DNA of 64,000 bases from Tipula vernalis (lineage: Eukaryota; Arthropoda; Insecta; Diptera; Tipulidae). The DNA lies in contig OY282558.1 in NCBI GenBank assembly GCA_958295665.1, positions 69,056,789 to 69,120,788 on the forward strand, read 5' to 3'. A program made the translations under genes and the position numbers. The notes below the pieces were generated by a model. It worked only from the letters and a program-made list of their open reading frames with translations, did not search any database and was not told where the DNA came from. Every line of letters begins with the position of its first letter. Position 1 is the first letter of the stretch. This document shows positions 46,056 through 59,040 of this stretch, one piece after another.

Positions 46056-46435
46056 TTATTCTGGAATTAATTTTTATTAATTCCAGAATTTATTTTATTA
46101 ATTTTATTTTGATCTTATATAAAGAGTACAATTTAGGTTGGAATACAATTATAAATCTCACCGAGCAATGGTTTGATTCGAGTTTATATACATAAAAAAT
46201 GCAGCGTTATCATCTTTACATTTTTTATGTTCACACGTTTTATTTTAAAGTCAATTACATTATATTTTGCATAAAAGGCAAAATATATATTTACAGCATA
46301 ACTCGTAATATTAAACTTGTTATGCATGTTAAAAAATGTGACTACATGTTTGTTGTTGTATGTTATAGTGGGTCGAATCGTGTGCGTTATTTATGTTGCC
46401 TATTGGTATGTTACCTGTTGTGGGCTTACATAACT
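46056..46435 (-). repeat. 3' LTR of the errantivirus-like element
   Basis: On the minus strand a purine tract (GGGGGGAAG, 46444-46436) is followed by AGTTATGTAAGCCC, the AGT-type start of errantivirus LTRs. TATATAAA is at 46190-46183, and A-rich poly(A) signals follow. The far end lies at or near a perfect 13-bp inverted repeat (46059-46088) next to resumed mag-like coding sequence. The end is placed by that junction. Confidence 0.7.
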
Positions 46436-46512
46436 CTTCCCCCCTAAGATGAACGACAGGCTGCTTTGGTGGTCCTGAAGTGATCTCTCTAATTCTGTGT
46501 AGATATCTGTAT

Positions 46513-47967
46513 TTAACTACATATAAGAATTGTAAAAATGGTTAAGATAATTATTATTAGAGCGATGTGCCCTGAGGTGCCATGTAGAATCGAGTGTGTA
46601 TGTATCATATGAGTATTTTCCAAATTGGTAATTGTTTTATTATGTAGAATATCTAATGTTAATTCTGGTTTAATATTTGAAATTTTGACGTCATTATATG
46701 GTAATTTTATTTCGAAGTGGTCATGAAATTCATTTTCTTTTGTGGAAAATGTTTGATTTTTGTTGATTATTTCACAATTTTTAAATTCGATCAGTGTGGG
46801 TTCCTGAATTTTATATGAGGTCTGATCACATGTTGATGTATATGTAATTGGTGTTATGTCAGGCTGGACATAAATTTTCCCGTAATTCATGTAATCAATT
46901 TCTTCAAAGTTTAATATATTCTGGAACATGCATGTAGCTTGTTGCTGCATTATAATGGCTGGTGTGCAGGAATTTTCTACCGGCTCTAGTTGATTTTCTT
47001 GGCAATAATGTGTGTTGTAGATTTTTCTACATTTTGTTGTATCATACTGATATGAGTAGGTATTTAGGATAATCATGTTTGGTGGTTTTGGATAAAGAAT
47101 TTTGTTAATTTGGGGTATGGATTTTATCTGATATATTTCAAAGTTTTCGCGTTTAAATATTGGTATTTTGATAATGTAAATTAATCGATTTTGACTGTCG
47201 AAAAAACCTTTAAGTTCTAATAAGTCGTATATAAAATTGTCATTTTGGAAAACAACATTGTCTTGTTTAAATAAATCGACTATGTACTGTGTTTCGTTTT
47301 CAGTTAATAAATGTCTCGAAAATAGTCGTTGTTTTGAGAAGGTGATTATATCTAGAAGGTTTTCGAGGTGGTTATGTAGTATATCTATTAAATGATTGAT
47401 TTTATAGAAATGTTGGTCATATAGCAATAGTAAGGATATGTGGTTTAATTTGTCTGAGGTTTTTTTGTATTCGGATTGAAGTTTGTTTAAGTTTGTGTTT
47501 ACGAAGTTTTGGATTTCCTGTAACCTTGTTATTATTTGCTCGTTAACTTGGATTTGTTTATTAATTTGTCTGTTAAGTGTGTCTTGATTAGTGTTAATTT
47601 CCTAAAGGGCTGTTTGAATGTCTATTAGGTCTTGGTTATCTAGGTTTCCAGTTAGGTCTTTAATTAGAGTACCCATACCTTTACTTAGTCCTCTTTTATA
47701 TCGCCTAGGTAGTATTTCTTTATATAATTTCCTGAGTTCTTCCAGTTTGTATTCCATAATTATTTTTTTGTTGTTAAATATGGTTGCGTAATCGATTTTA
47801 TCTGGGAAGTCTTTAGTGATATGACCTATTTGATTGTCCATGTCTTTTATTAAGTTTTCGTATGGTTTCAGTTCAATTATGTGTACAATTTTCCTGAAGT
47901 TTTTATATAGTTTTACATCTCCTAGTTTGATAGGAATAATACCTTTATTGGTCTGTAAGGACGTCAA
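46513..47967 (-). pseudogene. env: errantivirus-like envelope, one in-frame stop
   Basis: The frame runs from about 47967 to 46513 with a single TAG at 47604-47602; the two halves are in the same frame. The first half contains a basic furin-type site (RRYKR) followed by a Gly-rich fusion-peptide-like segment near 47700-47640. The second half has Cys-rich ectodomain sequence and a C-terminal transmembrane segment at about 46575-46520. This is the baculovirus F-like envelope layout. It overlaps the end of the integrase frame by about 20 bases and would be made from a spliced RNA. The single stop makes the copy inactive as it stands. Confidence 0.8.
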
Positions 47968-49060
47968 CTTGATTTCCTGTGGGGTTGTCCTTTGAAACCT
48001 GGAAGAGACGTTTTATTTTAGCTTTGTGAACTCTACCTTTGTCAGTTTCTACAGTAACTCCGTTATCTTTGAGAACTTGAGCTTTTTTATAATTGGCTCG
48101 CAATTTTCCTCTTTTAGTTTTCTTTGAGAATATGTGTACGTTAGTTAGTATAGGGATGGTTTTCTTTTTGGTGTTTATTTTATTAATCAATTTAGTTTTC
48201 TTAGTCACGTCATTTTCATGAATTTCATTACAAAGTTGTTCAAATCTTTGTTTGTGTTGGGTGAGATAGTCTTGTTCGTTATTAAAGTCTAATGGTGTTT
48301 TTACATAATGCCCTTTTAAAAGTTCAAATGGAGTAAGTTTTGTTGAGCTGTGTATAGCGTTATTATATGATAATATAGCAAGGTTCATGATGTCTTCTAG
48401 ATTTTCCTTGTCGTCTTTAATACGAATAATGCTACAGAGTTCCTTCAGAGTAGAATGAAGGCGTTCAACCGGTGAATTTCCTGTTGAGTTATATGGTGTG
48501 GTTATATGTAACTCTATTTGATGTTTTTCTGCTAAGGCTTTAACACTTTTGCCTGTACCTACCTCTGTGTCGGCTATGATTTTTCTTGGAATTCCGTGTA
48601 GGCTGAGGAATTGAATTATTTTACTTGCTAGAGTTTTGTCGGATTTTTCTTGAAGTTCGTATGCTGAGGCAAATTTACTAAATTTGTCTATGACGGTTAA
48701 AAATTTTGTAGATTCTAATTGAAAAATATCAGTATGGATAATTTCCATAGGGGCTTTGGGTGTTTCCGTTAAGGTCATTTTTAATTGAGGTGGCTGTCTG
48801 TCATATTTGACTTTTTGGCAAATGTCGCATTTGTTAATATATTCCCTGATAGATTCTTTCAGGTTGGGAAAATAGTACTTACGTTTTAGCTGTTCGTAAT
48901 TTTCGATTATTCCACGATGTTACTTGTTCTTGGTTTTGTGGATGTCATTTATTTGTAGGCTTCCATTACATATTGAAAACATTCGTCCGTGGTAAAGACA
49001 CAAGTTAAATTCCTTGTTCTTCCAAACATTTTCCGTAATTCTTCTGTGATCCTATTTTTA
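47945..49060 (-). pseudogene. pol: errantivirus-like integrase
   Basis: The zinc domain (HRGIIENYEQL ... CDICQ) is at about 48930-48800 but is broken by stops and a frameshift. The core and C-terminal part (48778-47945) are open. They show the first Asp in HTDIFQL, the second in IIADTEVG and the Glu in NSPVERLHS, so the DDE residues remain. The basic C-terminal tail ends at 47945 just inside env. Confidence 0.8.
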
Positions 49061-49064
49061 ATGC

Positions 49065-50768
49065 CTAATTTCCTAGGTAAATGTATTGTGGTTCTATTCC
49101 TTGTGTTAAAATTGTTGCATCTTTTCTGAGAGACTCTTTTAATGTGTCAGAAAGGTAAATTACAAGTTGTTTTTCGAACATGTTTACGCTGTTTTTGGTG
49201 GTTGGTATTAGGTTTTCGCTAGTAGATAGCATGCTAGCAGTAGTGTTTATTTCTACGTTATTGATTTGTACGCGTGATAATGCGTCGGCATTGGCATTTT
49301 GTATACCTTTTTTATAAACAATACTGTAGTCAAACTCTTCTAATTTTAATCTCCAACGCACTAATTTACTATTTGGTTCTTTCAACGAGAATAACCATGT
49401 TAACGGTTTTTGGTCCGTAACTATAGTAAATTTATTTCCAAAAAGATAAGGGCGGAAATACTTCGTAGCCCAAACTATGGCTAAGAGCTCCTTCTCTATA
49501 GTAGAGTAGTTTTGCTCAGTTTTAGTCAAAGTCCTGGAAGCGTAACATACAGGAAGATCTTTTCCTATATTTCCCTGTGACAATACTGCTTCGATGGCAA
49601 CATTGCTCGCATCGGTGGTCACAATGAAGGGATGGTTAAAATCGGGATATTGCAAAATTGGCTCATGGCAAAGCAATTTTTTGCAGTTCTCAAAATATTC
49701 TACATATTCTTTGCTCAAGTTAATACTAGAGTCTTTGCGTAGACACTCTGTCATTGGTTTCGTGATCTTAGCGAAATTGGGTATGAATTTCCGATAATAT
49801 CCTAAGAGACCCAAAAAACTTTTAATTTGTTTCTCGCTTTTTGGTAAAGGAAATTTCTGGATGGCCCGAATTTTGTCGGGATTTGGTTTAACTCCATTTG
49901 CTGTGACAAGATGTCCCAGAAAAGCGATTTCCTTATGAAGGAATTCACTTTTATCTAGTTGCACCTAAAGGTTAGCATCTTTTAATTTTTGGAAAACTAA
50001 TCTTAGGCTGTTGATATGTTCTTGCAAGGATGTACTGAATATAATTATGTCATCCATATAACACAAGCATATCTTTCCTTGGAGTTCCCCTAAAACGTTG
50101 TCCATGACACGTTGGAACGTGCTAGGAGCATTCTTTAGCCCGAATGGCATGCGAACGTATTCGTAGTGGCCAAACTCAACTCTAAAGGCCGTTTTTTGTA
50201 TGTCATTAGGATTCACTTCTATTTGATGGAATCCTGATGCTAAATCGAGGGTCGTAAAGTAAATGCATTTCCCTAATTTGTCTAGAATATCCGTTATGTT
50301 TGGTAATGGATATCTATCTGAGATGGTTTTATCGTTTAACTTACGATAATCGATTACCATTCTCCATTTTGTTTGTCCTGAAGCATCTTGCTTTTTTGGA
50401 ACAATCCAAATGGGTGAAGACCAAGGTGAATAACTTGGTCGTATGATCCCTTGGTTGAGCATATCGTTAATTTGTTTTTCAACTTCGTTTTTGTGTATAA
50501 AAGGATAACGATAGCTCTTCGTGAAAACAGGTTTTTCATCACTAAGTTCAATTTTGTGTTTGACCACATTACTGAATGTTAGTTGATCATTTTCTTTTTT
50601 AAATATTCCCTCGAATTGAAGACATAATTTTTCAATGCTTCTTTTTTCTTCGATATTTAAATGATCAGTTCTAATTAAATTTGTTGTAATATTGAGTGTC
50701 TCGAATAGTCTTGAGGGATTCAATATTATTATTTTCAACGTAATTGTTGTTGAAGTTTTCACATTCAA
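49065..50768 (-). pseudogene. pol: errantivirus-like reverse transcriptase and RNase H
   Basis: The RT fingers start near 50640 (IRPSYSPWSSPIWIVPKK at about 50450). TTLDLASGFHQIE holds the first catalytic Asp and YMDDIIIFS the other two (about 50060-50030), so the active site is complete. A TAG at 49967-49965 interrupts the frame just before FLGH/GYYRKFI of the thumb. RNase H follows with TTDASNVA (about 49625) and NADALSR (about 49285). Apart from that stop and a frameshift from the protease frame near 50690, the region is open. Confidence 0.85.
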
Positions 50769-51371
50769 TTGGATGTTCTATAACAAATTGTTTGAATTTC
50801 GCACTATAATTTATTACTTCCACATTGGCATAATTCTGTGTACTTGTGTATATCCCTTCCCGAATAATTAAATTGCCGTTAAGAACTTGTGGTTTTAAGT
50901 AAATTTCACCGTTTTCTACAGTAACGGGAATGTTTGCAATAATTTTACTATGCGGTGGAATGTTGTACGTAGTTGACATAAAACTTAATTTGAAAGAGAG
51001 TGGAATTTCGACCTTGGGCGTTTTAAGTATTGATTTTCCCAAATCTAGGGTAATTTCTAATAATTGCATGATTTCCATGCCTATCAAGCCACTAAAATAG
51101 TCGTGAAATTTGAAGAGAATAAATTCTAAGCATTCTTCTGTTTTAAATTCTTTGAGACCTTTAAGATTTACAGCTTTGTTAACTGTTGTTTGGTTGAAAA
51201 GAGTTGAAATTGTTATAGGTTTGATTTCTCGAACATAGTTGAGGTTTATGATTACAGGGTCAATGAACGACTTTGTTGATCCCGTATCTATTAAGAATTT
51301 ATGGTGTTTTCCATGTAGGAATATATTAATATAGGGTAATTGATATCCCCTTTTATGGTTGGAATTTAGGC
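50671..51371 (-). CDS. pol: errantivirus-like protease region
   Basis: The frame is open from 51371 to 50671 on the minus strand. The aspartic protease motif FLIDTGSTKSFID is at about 51300, with GLIGMEIM as the expected downstream Gly segment near 51085. The rest links protease to RT. The frame ends by a frameshift relative to RT near 50690. Confidence 0.75.
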
Positions 51372-52505
51372 TTAAGTATCCGAAATTGGTTCGGTCGGGG
51401 CTATTTGGTGAAAATCCTGGTCTTCTATTTCTATTTGAGGAATATCATTTTGAGCACCGTATTCATTCATATTATTGTCAAAGTTTATTTCCTGCGCCAT
51501 GCAATGTTCTTCGTTCGGATCTTCAACGAAATAATTGTCTTGTTCATGGTTGTACGGGTTTGAATCTATATTATGTATTTCTTCGACTTGGAATTTGGGT
51601 GGACCATTAGAATGGAAATTGTATCTTTGATTGTCAAACTGTGGGCTTTGACGTTGAAATGAAGGTTGTTTATATTTATCCATGTTTGAAGTAACGTCCA
51701 TGGGTTCCATTTTTCGATGGTCAGGTTTTGGTGGTAAATCGCGAGTATTAGCGAATTGTTGGGTTGTTAATGGTCGATGGTTAAAGTACTGCATATTCTT
51801 TTTGAATGGTACTCCATTGTTATTATAATGATTATAACGATTATATTGAGGTTTAGGTGGTAATTGGTGTATATTTGGTCTATAATCGATTTGTGGTGGT
51901 TGACCGAAGGTTTTTGTTTTCATGTAAACCGTATTTTGTTCTTTTAGGCAGTAAAGCCTAGCTGTTGGTAAGTCTGCTGGTTGCATGGCTCTTACCATAA
52001 CTCCTAATGTATCGTTAAGATTGGTTATGAACACTGAAAGACACATTGAATCATATCATTTGGCTTTGTGTTCATATTCGTTAGGTGTATTCAGTTTTGC
52101 CCAAGTTTTTAGGGTGTTACAAATTTCTAAAATTCTTGTGAAGAAGACTTCTACGCAGTCTTTTCTTTGGGAAATAGAATGGAGATCTCGAATGAGACGG
52201 TTTTCATCGTGTTTATCCGCGAAATGAGCTATCAGGCTTTCTTTTATACTGTCCCACTTGTTTGTAGTATTGTACATTTCTAAGGCATGGTTGGCGTTGC
52301 CAATAATTTTGTTTCTTATCGCACGTAATAGAATAATTTGGTACGAAGGATCCGTGAATACAGGTTTTAAAATTGTGAGGATGTCCTCAACTTGTGTTAT
52401 GAACTTACTAAGTTCTGTTCGACTTCCACTATATGGTTTATTATACTTAATTCCAACCGATTTGCGGAAAGCAATTTTAATGCTTGGTACAATATTTCCA
52501 AGGTA
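51372..52505 (-). pseudogene. gag: errantivirus-like gag, N-terminus missing
   Basis: The frame starts at the breakpoint and has one in-frame TGA at 52058-52056. The part before it carries SGSRTELSKFI ... ILTILKP, a motif of errantivirus Gag. The part after it has the NLNDTLG core segment and then a 150-residue tail rich in Asn, Gln, Pro and Tyr without zinc knuckles. It should form the particle shell. Confidence 0.75.
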
Positions 52506-52760
52506 AAGGATAATTACTCTTCACCGTTATTTTATTGAGAGCTTGATAGTCTACACATAAGCGATATTCTTCTTTATTTTTCTATTTTATAAGCACTATC
52601 GGCGAACAATATTTAGATTCGCTGACTCGTATGAATCCCTTTTCCAATAATTCATCTAACATTTTAGCAACAATATTTCGTTCCGCATATGTCAATCGCT
52701 TTGGTGCTGCTGTTAATAGCTTATCGTGCACTAATTCGATGTTCATTCAAATTTGACTTC
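52505..52760 (-). pseudogene. pol: mag-like Ty3/gypsy RT, first part
   Basis: The minus-strand reading MNIELVHDKL ... LDELLEKGFIRVSESKYCSP, then EEYRLCVDYQALNKITV and NYPLP, is the start of a mag/CsRn1-type RT. It has one stop inside. It stops dead at 52505 where errantivirus gag begins, and the missing remainder of RT does not resume until 46055, minus about 100 codons. Confidence 0.75.
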
Positions 52761-52899
52761 AGTAACATTTGGTTTCTTGGTACTGAAATAGTTATCATTT
52801 ATCATATGATATACCATATTTCAGATTACTATCAATATCTAGGGAATCATTTATTACTTTCTTTTACTCTAGTAAAATAAAGTATAGTAATCATGAAAA

Positions 52900-53160
52900 T
52901 TTTGGACCTTGAGATTTTTAGAGATTTATTTGTTTTGAGGTCCCCTGAGTCCGAAAAAGTGGGTTTCGAAATGGTGTCTGTCTGTATATAGTTTTTTTCA
53001 TTCAGTCTGCCAGTCTGTCAGTCTGTCCTTTTGTCTGTCTGTGTCCTCTCTACAGCCCAGATGGTTTAACCAATCGAACTGAAACTTTAGATTTAAGCTT
53101 TATTGAAAAATGGGGAGGTCGCAGTGAATTTTACTCCAAATCGGCTAACCGGAAGAGGCC
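52900..53160 (+). repeat. interspersed repeat with CCTGAGTC and GTCTGTCTG core
   Basis: CCCTGAGTCCGAAAAAGT is followed by a GTCTGTCTG-rich stretch and an AACCAATCGAACTGAAACTT segment. A related sequence with CCTGAGTCTAAAAAAG, GTCCGTCCATCTGTCTG and CAACCAATTAGTATGAAATTT lies at 63212-63350. The shared order of three motifs suggests one repeat family. I cannot name it. Confidence 0.45.
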
Positions 53161-53980
53161 CCCCCACCCCCAAAAAAAAAATTAAGAAAAAAATAAAATT
53201 TCTCAAAATTCTCTGTTCGTAAAAGAAAGTCGTGTGTTGGCCACACCTCAATTTTTTTTATTTGATTTTCTAATGGATTTTTAATTAAATCTATATGCAT
53301 TAGCTCTTGACAAAATTCTGTTTCAAAATTAATTTTGTGATCCTCAATTTTTAATTCAGCTTTTGTTCTTTTTGATATATGATGCTCCAAACCAACTGGT
53401 ACACAAATTATTCGTTGACAATTTACGAGTTTGGTTTACACAAAATGAAGGCTCGCTTGTATCTATAATTTTTATTCATTCTCAATCCAGTTTTTAAGAT
53501 CTGTGTTCTTACTTTTTTTGGTTGCCTATGAAGCCATCTAAATTAACAACATATACTATTCAAATTATATTTACTGATCTTAGCGGCATCTCTCAACAAA
53601 TAGCACATTAGTATTTTACTTAATTATATTCAGCAACTGCTCGATTTTAATGCAGCAATAAAAATAATGAAACGTCAAATTGAATACAAAACCACATAAT
53701 TTAAATGGAAGGGAAATATCAATTTAGTACACTGGGATAATTCAGGTAAATTTCTAATGCTAATTAATTCTATTAATAAGCGGTGATTTGTTTTAGATTT
53801 GTTCTTCTTCAGCCGCTCGATCTCAGCATCAACATTCCGCCGGCCATGAATCATCTGATTCATAAGACAGAATTGGTAGTTTGCACAACTTATGTATCGA
53901 TCGTTGAATAATTTTATTAGTGTTCGCCAGACGTACTGTAACAAACCGCGGTCACAGCTTCATGAATGATGAACCATGAC
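53161..53980 (-). other. weak coding-like pieces, probably mag-like remnants
   Basis: Minus-strand frames at 53390-53145 and 53944-53675 have balanced composition and lie between the mag-like RT start and the BEL insert, where the protease-RT linker would be expected. I recognise no motif in them. Confidence 0.3.
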
Positions 53981-55600
53981 AACGGTTGTTAACAGAATAT
54001 TACTGTAGTTTTTTTTTCTTGGTGCGGTTTGCCTGCCTCTGGCTATTTCTCGTCGGTGTGTCGTGGGTGGTCCAAGACTACAGTAATCTTGAATAAACCG
54101 CTTAGATGGAATTACACCTATCAATAAAAATTATGCATAATAGGAAGTAGTATGATCACATCACTAAAGTCCCCTGTCACTCACTTTGATTTCACTCACT
54201 GAAATTACTTAACCAATCATCGAAATATTCTCAGGAACAAAAACCAAAAGAAAATCCATGATTACAAATTAAAGACAATAATTCTAATCCGAACAAATTC
54301 CAGATATAGCAAGATAACTAATAATACAGTAAAAAAAAATCAGAGAATAATACAAGAATAATTATGAGGTAATAATAATAAGATTATAAACAATAAAATG
54401 ACGGAATTAGAAAACAAGAAAAATGTACAAAAAAAAAAAAAATAATGAAAAAAATAATGAAATATAATAATAAAATATAAAGTAAGAAATAATAATTTGT
54501 AAAAACTTGCGATTTACTAAATAACCACTATCGATGTAACGCCAATCCGCAAACAAATCCAAACTGGTCCCACTTTACTGCTTCTTTGATATACTGGAAC
54601 AGTTGCTCGTGCACCCCAGAATTAACATTGATCAGCCAATTATTGAACATTGGTGTTTAACATAGTTAATAACCGTTTAATGGTCTAACAAGGAAAATGC
54701 ATTCACAAAATAATATCAATGATTGTGTGATGGATATTAATGTGATTGATGGAATTATTATTATTATTATTTTTTTATTGTTTTTTCATTGAGGTTGGTG
54801 TTTTTTTTTTTTTTCACTGAACTTTATTTAAGACATCATGATCTATTCCAACATACACAAGTTTATAAACCACAACGAAATTATCAAAATATGATTTACA
54901 ACAACGGAATTCCACTCATATAGAAATAAAAAAAAACTTTTATATTTGTCTTTTTATTTCAATTTTACGTATTTATTATAATTATTATGTTTTTACGATT
55001 TAATAATTTAAATTTTTATTATTAAATTTATAACCAATACACAGAATGTTTTTCATGGATTTTGTTTTTTTTTTTCTACATAATACCGATCGACCATTAA
55101 GGCATTATCCGTCTTTAGTAATTAACGGCACAGTTTTATCATCCGACTTTACGCGGGAAAAAAAATTCAATTTATTATAATTTTTGTTTATCACTGATAA
55201 TTTAATAACCGAACTGTTTATATATGCACGTTACGCGCTAAAGCATACTATGAACTACTGTTTTTGATCGAATTATAACTTTATGATTTTTAAGATTTCA
55301 ATTTAGAGCTATACACTCCCTTATTTAATGTTAATAATTTTTGGTTTTCGTTTTATTTTAGTTTTTTTACTTTTTTTTTTATATTATTATTTGTTAATTG
55401 TATTTTACAATCACACAACAAATAAATTATTCGACTGACTGCACTTATTGAAAAAATTGACTCAACTGACCCCGTATCGATTTTATTCTTCTTTTTCTAC
55501 CAAACAGAAGCGGGGAAAAAAAAAAAAAATTCGTATAACGAACAAACCAAGCCAGATAAGGTCAACCACAGGCGATGCTCACCACGGATAACGACAATTT
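53981..55600 (-). other. AT-rich DNA, possibly including the BEL copy 3 3' LTR
   Basis: On the minus strand a purine stretch (GTGGTGGTGAGG, about 55622-55611) is followed by TGTCGTTATCCGTGG at about 55598, a possible LTR start. AATAAAATCG is about 120 bases on. No second LTR copy exists in the window, and the rest is poly(A/T)-rich without a gene. Confidence 0.35.
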
Positions 55601-55659
55601 ATAAAGCCTCACCACCACGACAAAAAAAAACTTGTGACCAAGAAGATGCGTCACAGTAC

Positions 55660-56850
55660 GCTCACGATCCGGACTTTGCCATCCTTTGCTGGATGCGTAT
55701 CGACCATTCTGCCTAGTGCCCAACACGTTGATGGCAAGCTTGTTTGAGCAGCCAATATGATGTCTCCTGTAGTTAAATTATTCGACTCGCTAGTCCATTT
55801 CTTTCTTTTTTGTAGGATTGTTAAATAGTCTCAATGCCACCTATTCCAGGAGTGTTGTTGCATCCTTTTGACTAGCTGCCATCTAGCCAATGGAGATATA
55901 TTCTTATTTGTAAAATCCTCATCCGCGATATCTACGAAGGTGCGCCCAATTAAGAAATGGGCTGGTGTTATGTAATCGATGTCATCAGTTTAGGTTATCG
56001 CTAACGGCCTCCAATTCATGGTTGCTTCTATCTTTGTCAGTAAAGTGGAGAATTCTTCAATGGTGAGTATTGATTCATTGACTACTCTGCCTAAGTGTAT
56101 CTTTGCCTGTTTCACTGCTGCCTCCCGTATGCCACCCAAGTTTGGAGCCCCGGCGTGAATGAACTTCCAATCTATTTTATATTTTAGAAGAGATGCGGTT
56201 ATGTCAGATGCCTTGCCTTTAAGGAATTGAAATAGTTCTCTCAGCTGATTGTTTGCTCCGACAAAATTGGTCCCGTTGTCGCTGTATATTGTATGACAAT
56301 TCCCTCTCCGTGAAGTAAATCGACTTAGGGCGCCTAGGAAGCTTTCCGCTGTCAGATTGCATACGGTCTCGATGTGTACCACCTTCGTGCTTAAACAAAC
56401 AAATATGCAAACGTACAACTTCATTGGTATCTGTCCCCTTCGTCGCACTGGCTGCACTCTAAATGGGCCACAGTAATCTACACTAACATTATGAAATGGA
56501 TGTACATATTGCACTCGTTCTGGTGGTAAATTTCCCATAAGCTGCTTTTCTGGTTGGGAATTTTGCTTAATGCGGCCAACGCACCTGTGAACTATTTCTC
56601 TTGATACCACTCTTCTCTTGATTATCAAAAATCGTCGCCTCACTATGCTGGTAAGCAAGCTAATTCCTGGATGATTATAAAGGATATGTGCATCCCTTAC
56701 TCACTTCACCAAATGTGATTTCATCGGTAAGATGATAGGATGCTTTACTTTAAATGGCTCAAGCAATTTCTGGATACGACCGTACTCGGATATTGCCTTG
56801 ATTATCTAAAAATGGACATAATGTGATTAATTTACTGCTTCGAGGTACAG
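55660..56850 (-). pseudogene. pol: BEL copy 3 integrase and DUF5641 tail
   Basis: The zinc domain is broken (56850-56660). The core is open from 56658 to 55990, with VDYCGPF and SDNGTNF supplying two Asp. GGIREAAVK supplies the Glu, but the usual Trp before it is Arg. A TAA before TDDID (55990) is followed in frame by the tail ITPAHFLIGR ... RWQLVKRMQQHSWNRW, then GDIILAAQ, to about 55665. Confidence 0.8.
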
Positions 56851-57199
56851 TACCTTAATTTTTTAGTGCGTCCATTTCAGATGAAAATTCTAACTTCTGA
56901 ACATGCCGAATTAGAACCATTTCAGCAGCTTCTATCTCTTCTCTAATTGTTTCCGTGACCTGATTTTCCTTATTTCCTCTACTGTTTCTGCGGCTTTTAA
57001 AGACTCTCACTACTAGCGCTAATACCTTTGACATCTTATGAAATTTGGAGTACCTTGCTATGAAATTATCGAAAAAGGTGTTTGTCGAAACTATAAATGC
57101 ATCACATGTGGCAGGTCGCGATTCCTCTATAGTCGGTACAAATTACTACTCTCTAGTTCGCTCGTGCTAATACCTCGAGATGCGATGTCAACGGGTTTA

Positions 57200-59034
57200 T
57201 CCTTGGATGCCACATGCCACCAGTATTCCGGATTATACATTTGCGTTATCTCACTGGTTCTATTGGCGACAAATGTAGTCCAGCGTCTCGGATGAATTGA
57301 CAGCTAGTCTAATACTATCTGAGAATCTGTAAATAAAGCTCGCTTATTAATTTTTATGGTTAATGATTCTTTCACAAGCTTCATTAAATTCGACAGCAGC
57401 AAAGCAGCTATTAATTCCAGTCGCGGAATACTTATTTGTTTGACCGGTGCTACTCGTGATTTGGCTGCGATAATGTTAGATTTAAAACCATCGCCGGTGT
57501 TAACTACTGCGTATATCACAGCGGCATATGCGTGTTCGCTTGCATCACTGAAGCCTACCATGCTGACTTGGTCGAGCGTCGTTAACCATCTTGGTACTGT
57601 AATTTTAGATGTTTATAGTCAATCTCTTCTAATGTCTAGCCATGCTTTTTGAGTGTTTGTAGGTAGTTCATCATCCCAACTTAAGTTTTGCATCCATAGA
57701 TCTTGGAATAAAACCTTCACTCTTATTATTACAGGCGTCAACCAGCCAAGTGGATCGAAGTTGCGACTGGCATCTGATAGTAGCGTGCGCTTAGTATGAC
57801 GTGTTCGCTCTGGAATGCGTACGCTGAATTTAAAAGCATCGACATGCGGATATCATTGGAGGCCTAATACTCTTGGCATATTTGGTTGTTCTCCTATACT
57901 TTTAACATCTTTCTCAGTGGCTTCAATGACTGATCTTAGCTCATCGTTATTCGTTAACAGCTTTCGAAGGCTGAAACCATAATCTTCTAAGGATTTCATT
58001 ATTTGTACTGCTGTGACTTTAATCCGTGGTAAGGAATTGGCTCCGGTCATCATGTCATCTACGTACATATCTTGCAATATGGACCTTGCTGCTTCCGGTT
58101 ATGTTGGTTGTAGTCGATTTCCAACTTCCTTCAAACAACGCGTGGCTAAGAATGCTGCCGATGCGGTGCCATATGTAAGCGTTTTTAATTGATATCGCTC
58201 TGGTTGTTGCTTCGGGTTATTTCGTCATAAAATATTTTGGAAATGTCGATCATCTTTAGCTACCCATACCTGCCTGTACATTTTCTCAACATCGCCGCAG
58301 AACACAAATTGATGTTGTCGAAATCTTAATAATAAATCGATGAGCACTGGCTGTACTGTTGGTTCCACCATTAAAACATCATTCACTGACAACCCTGTGG
58401 ATGGCTTGATCGATGCGTCGAACACAACCCTGAGTTTCGTTGTGGTGCTGCTTTCTTTCAATACACCGTAATGTGGAAGATAATAATTGTTGGCGTTGTT
58501 GCACCCAGGAATCCTTTCCATGTGGCCAAGGGTCTCATATTCTGTCATGAAAGTTTTATAGAGCTGCGCAAATTCTTTGTTTCTCTCAAACTTCCTCTCC
58601 ATTGCTTTGAGACGATTTAAAGCTGAATAAAATGATGTTCCAATCATTTCTCTTGGTTGTCTAAATGGCAATTTGACCGTCAACTTATTATCTTCAGCTT
58701 GTTTGTTAGTCGTTTGAAATATCTCTTCATATGCTCGTTCCTCTGGTGTTCTTCTTGTGATTTTTGGCATCTCCTCGACTTCCCAGAACCTGCGAAGTGA
58801 CTTATCTATGTCTAGTAAAATATTGAAGTTGCCGTATTCGGTTTGCCTTGTGTTTGCACCTCCACCGGTAATTACCCAACCAAAAATGGTATTGATTGCT
58901 GTCAGGCCATTTAATAATTTTTGCTTTTCGGGCAAAATCGCTTTAAAAAATATCTCCACTCCTAAAAGAATATCGATATTGCCACGCCTATTAAAGCTTG
59001 GATCCGCTAAGTTCAAATTATTTAATAACGGCAA
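57200..59034 (-). pseudogene. pol: BEL copy 3 reverse transcriptase and RNase H
   Basis: The open part 59034-58225 includes VVFDASIKPS and CGDVEKMYRQVW, which holds the first Asp. YVDDMMTGA is at about 58070-58045. The DPLGW connection is near 57750, and RNase H with VGFSDASEHAYA runs from 57561. About six stops divide the region. The motif set parallels the BEL copy at the left edge, but the sequences differ in many positions and belong to different families. Confidence 0.82.
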
Positions 59035-59040
59035 GCCTGT

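Larger units (their letters stand above)
46056..52505 (-). mobile_element. errantivirus-like Ty3/gypsy element (17.6/297 type), 5' end missing
   Basis: In minus-strand order it has the gag C-terminal two thirds, protease, RT, RNase H, integrase, env, a purine tract and a 3' LTR. The 5' LTR and gag start are absent: gag sequence begins directly at the break with mag-like RT at 52505. Only a handful of stops and frameshifts are seen, so this insert is younger than its mag-like host. The gag lacks a CCHC knuckle and env is present, both typical of errantiviruses. Confidence 0.85.

Noticed and set aside
46199..46447. 82-codon plus-strand frame
   Set aside because: It lies antisense within the errantivirus LTR and has no recognisable domain.
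53675..53944. Possible gag fragment of the mag-like element
   Set aside because: The position is plausible only if the element were rearranged, and no gag motif is visible.
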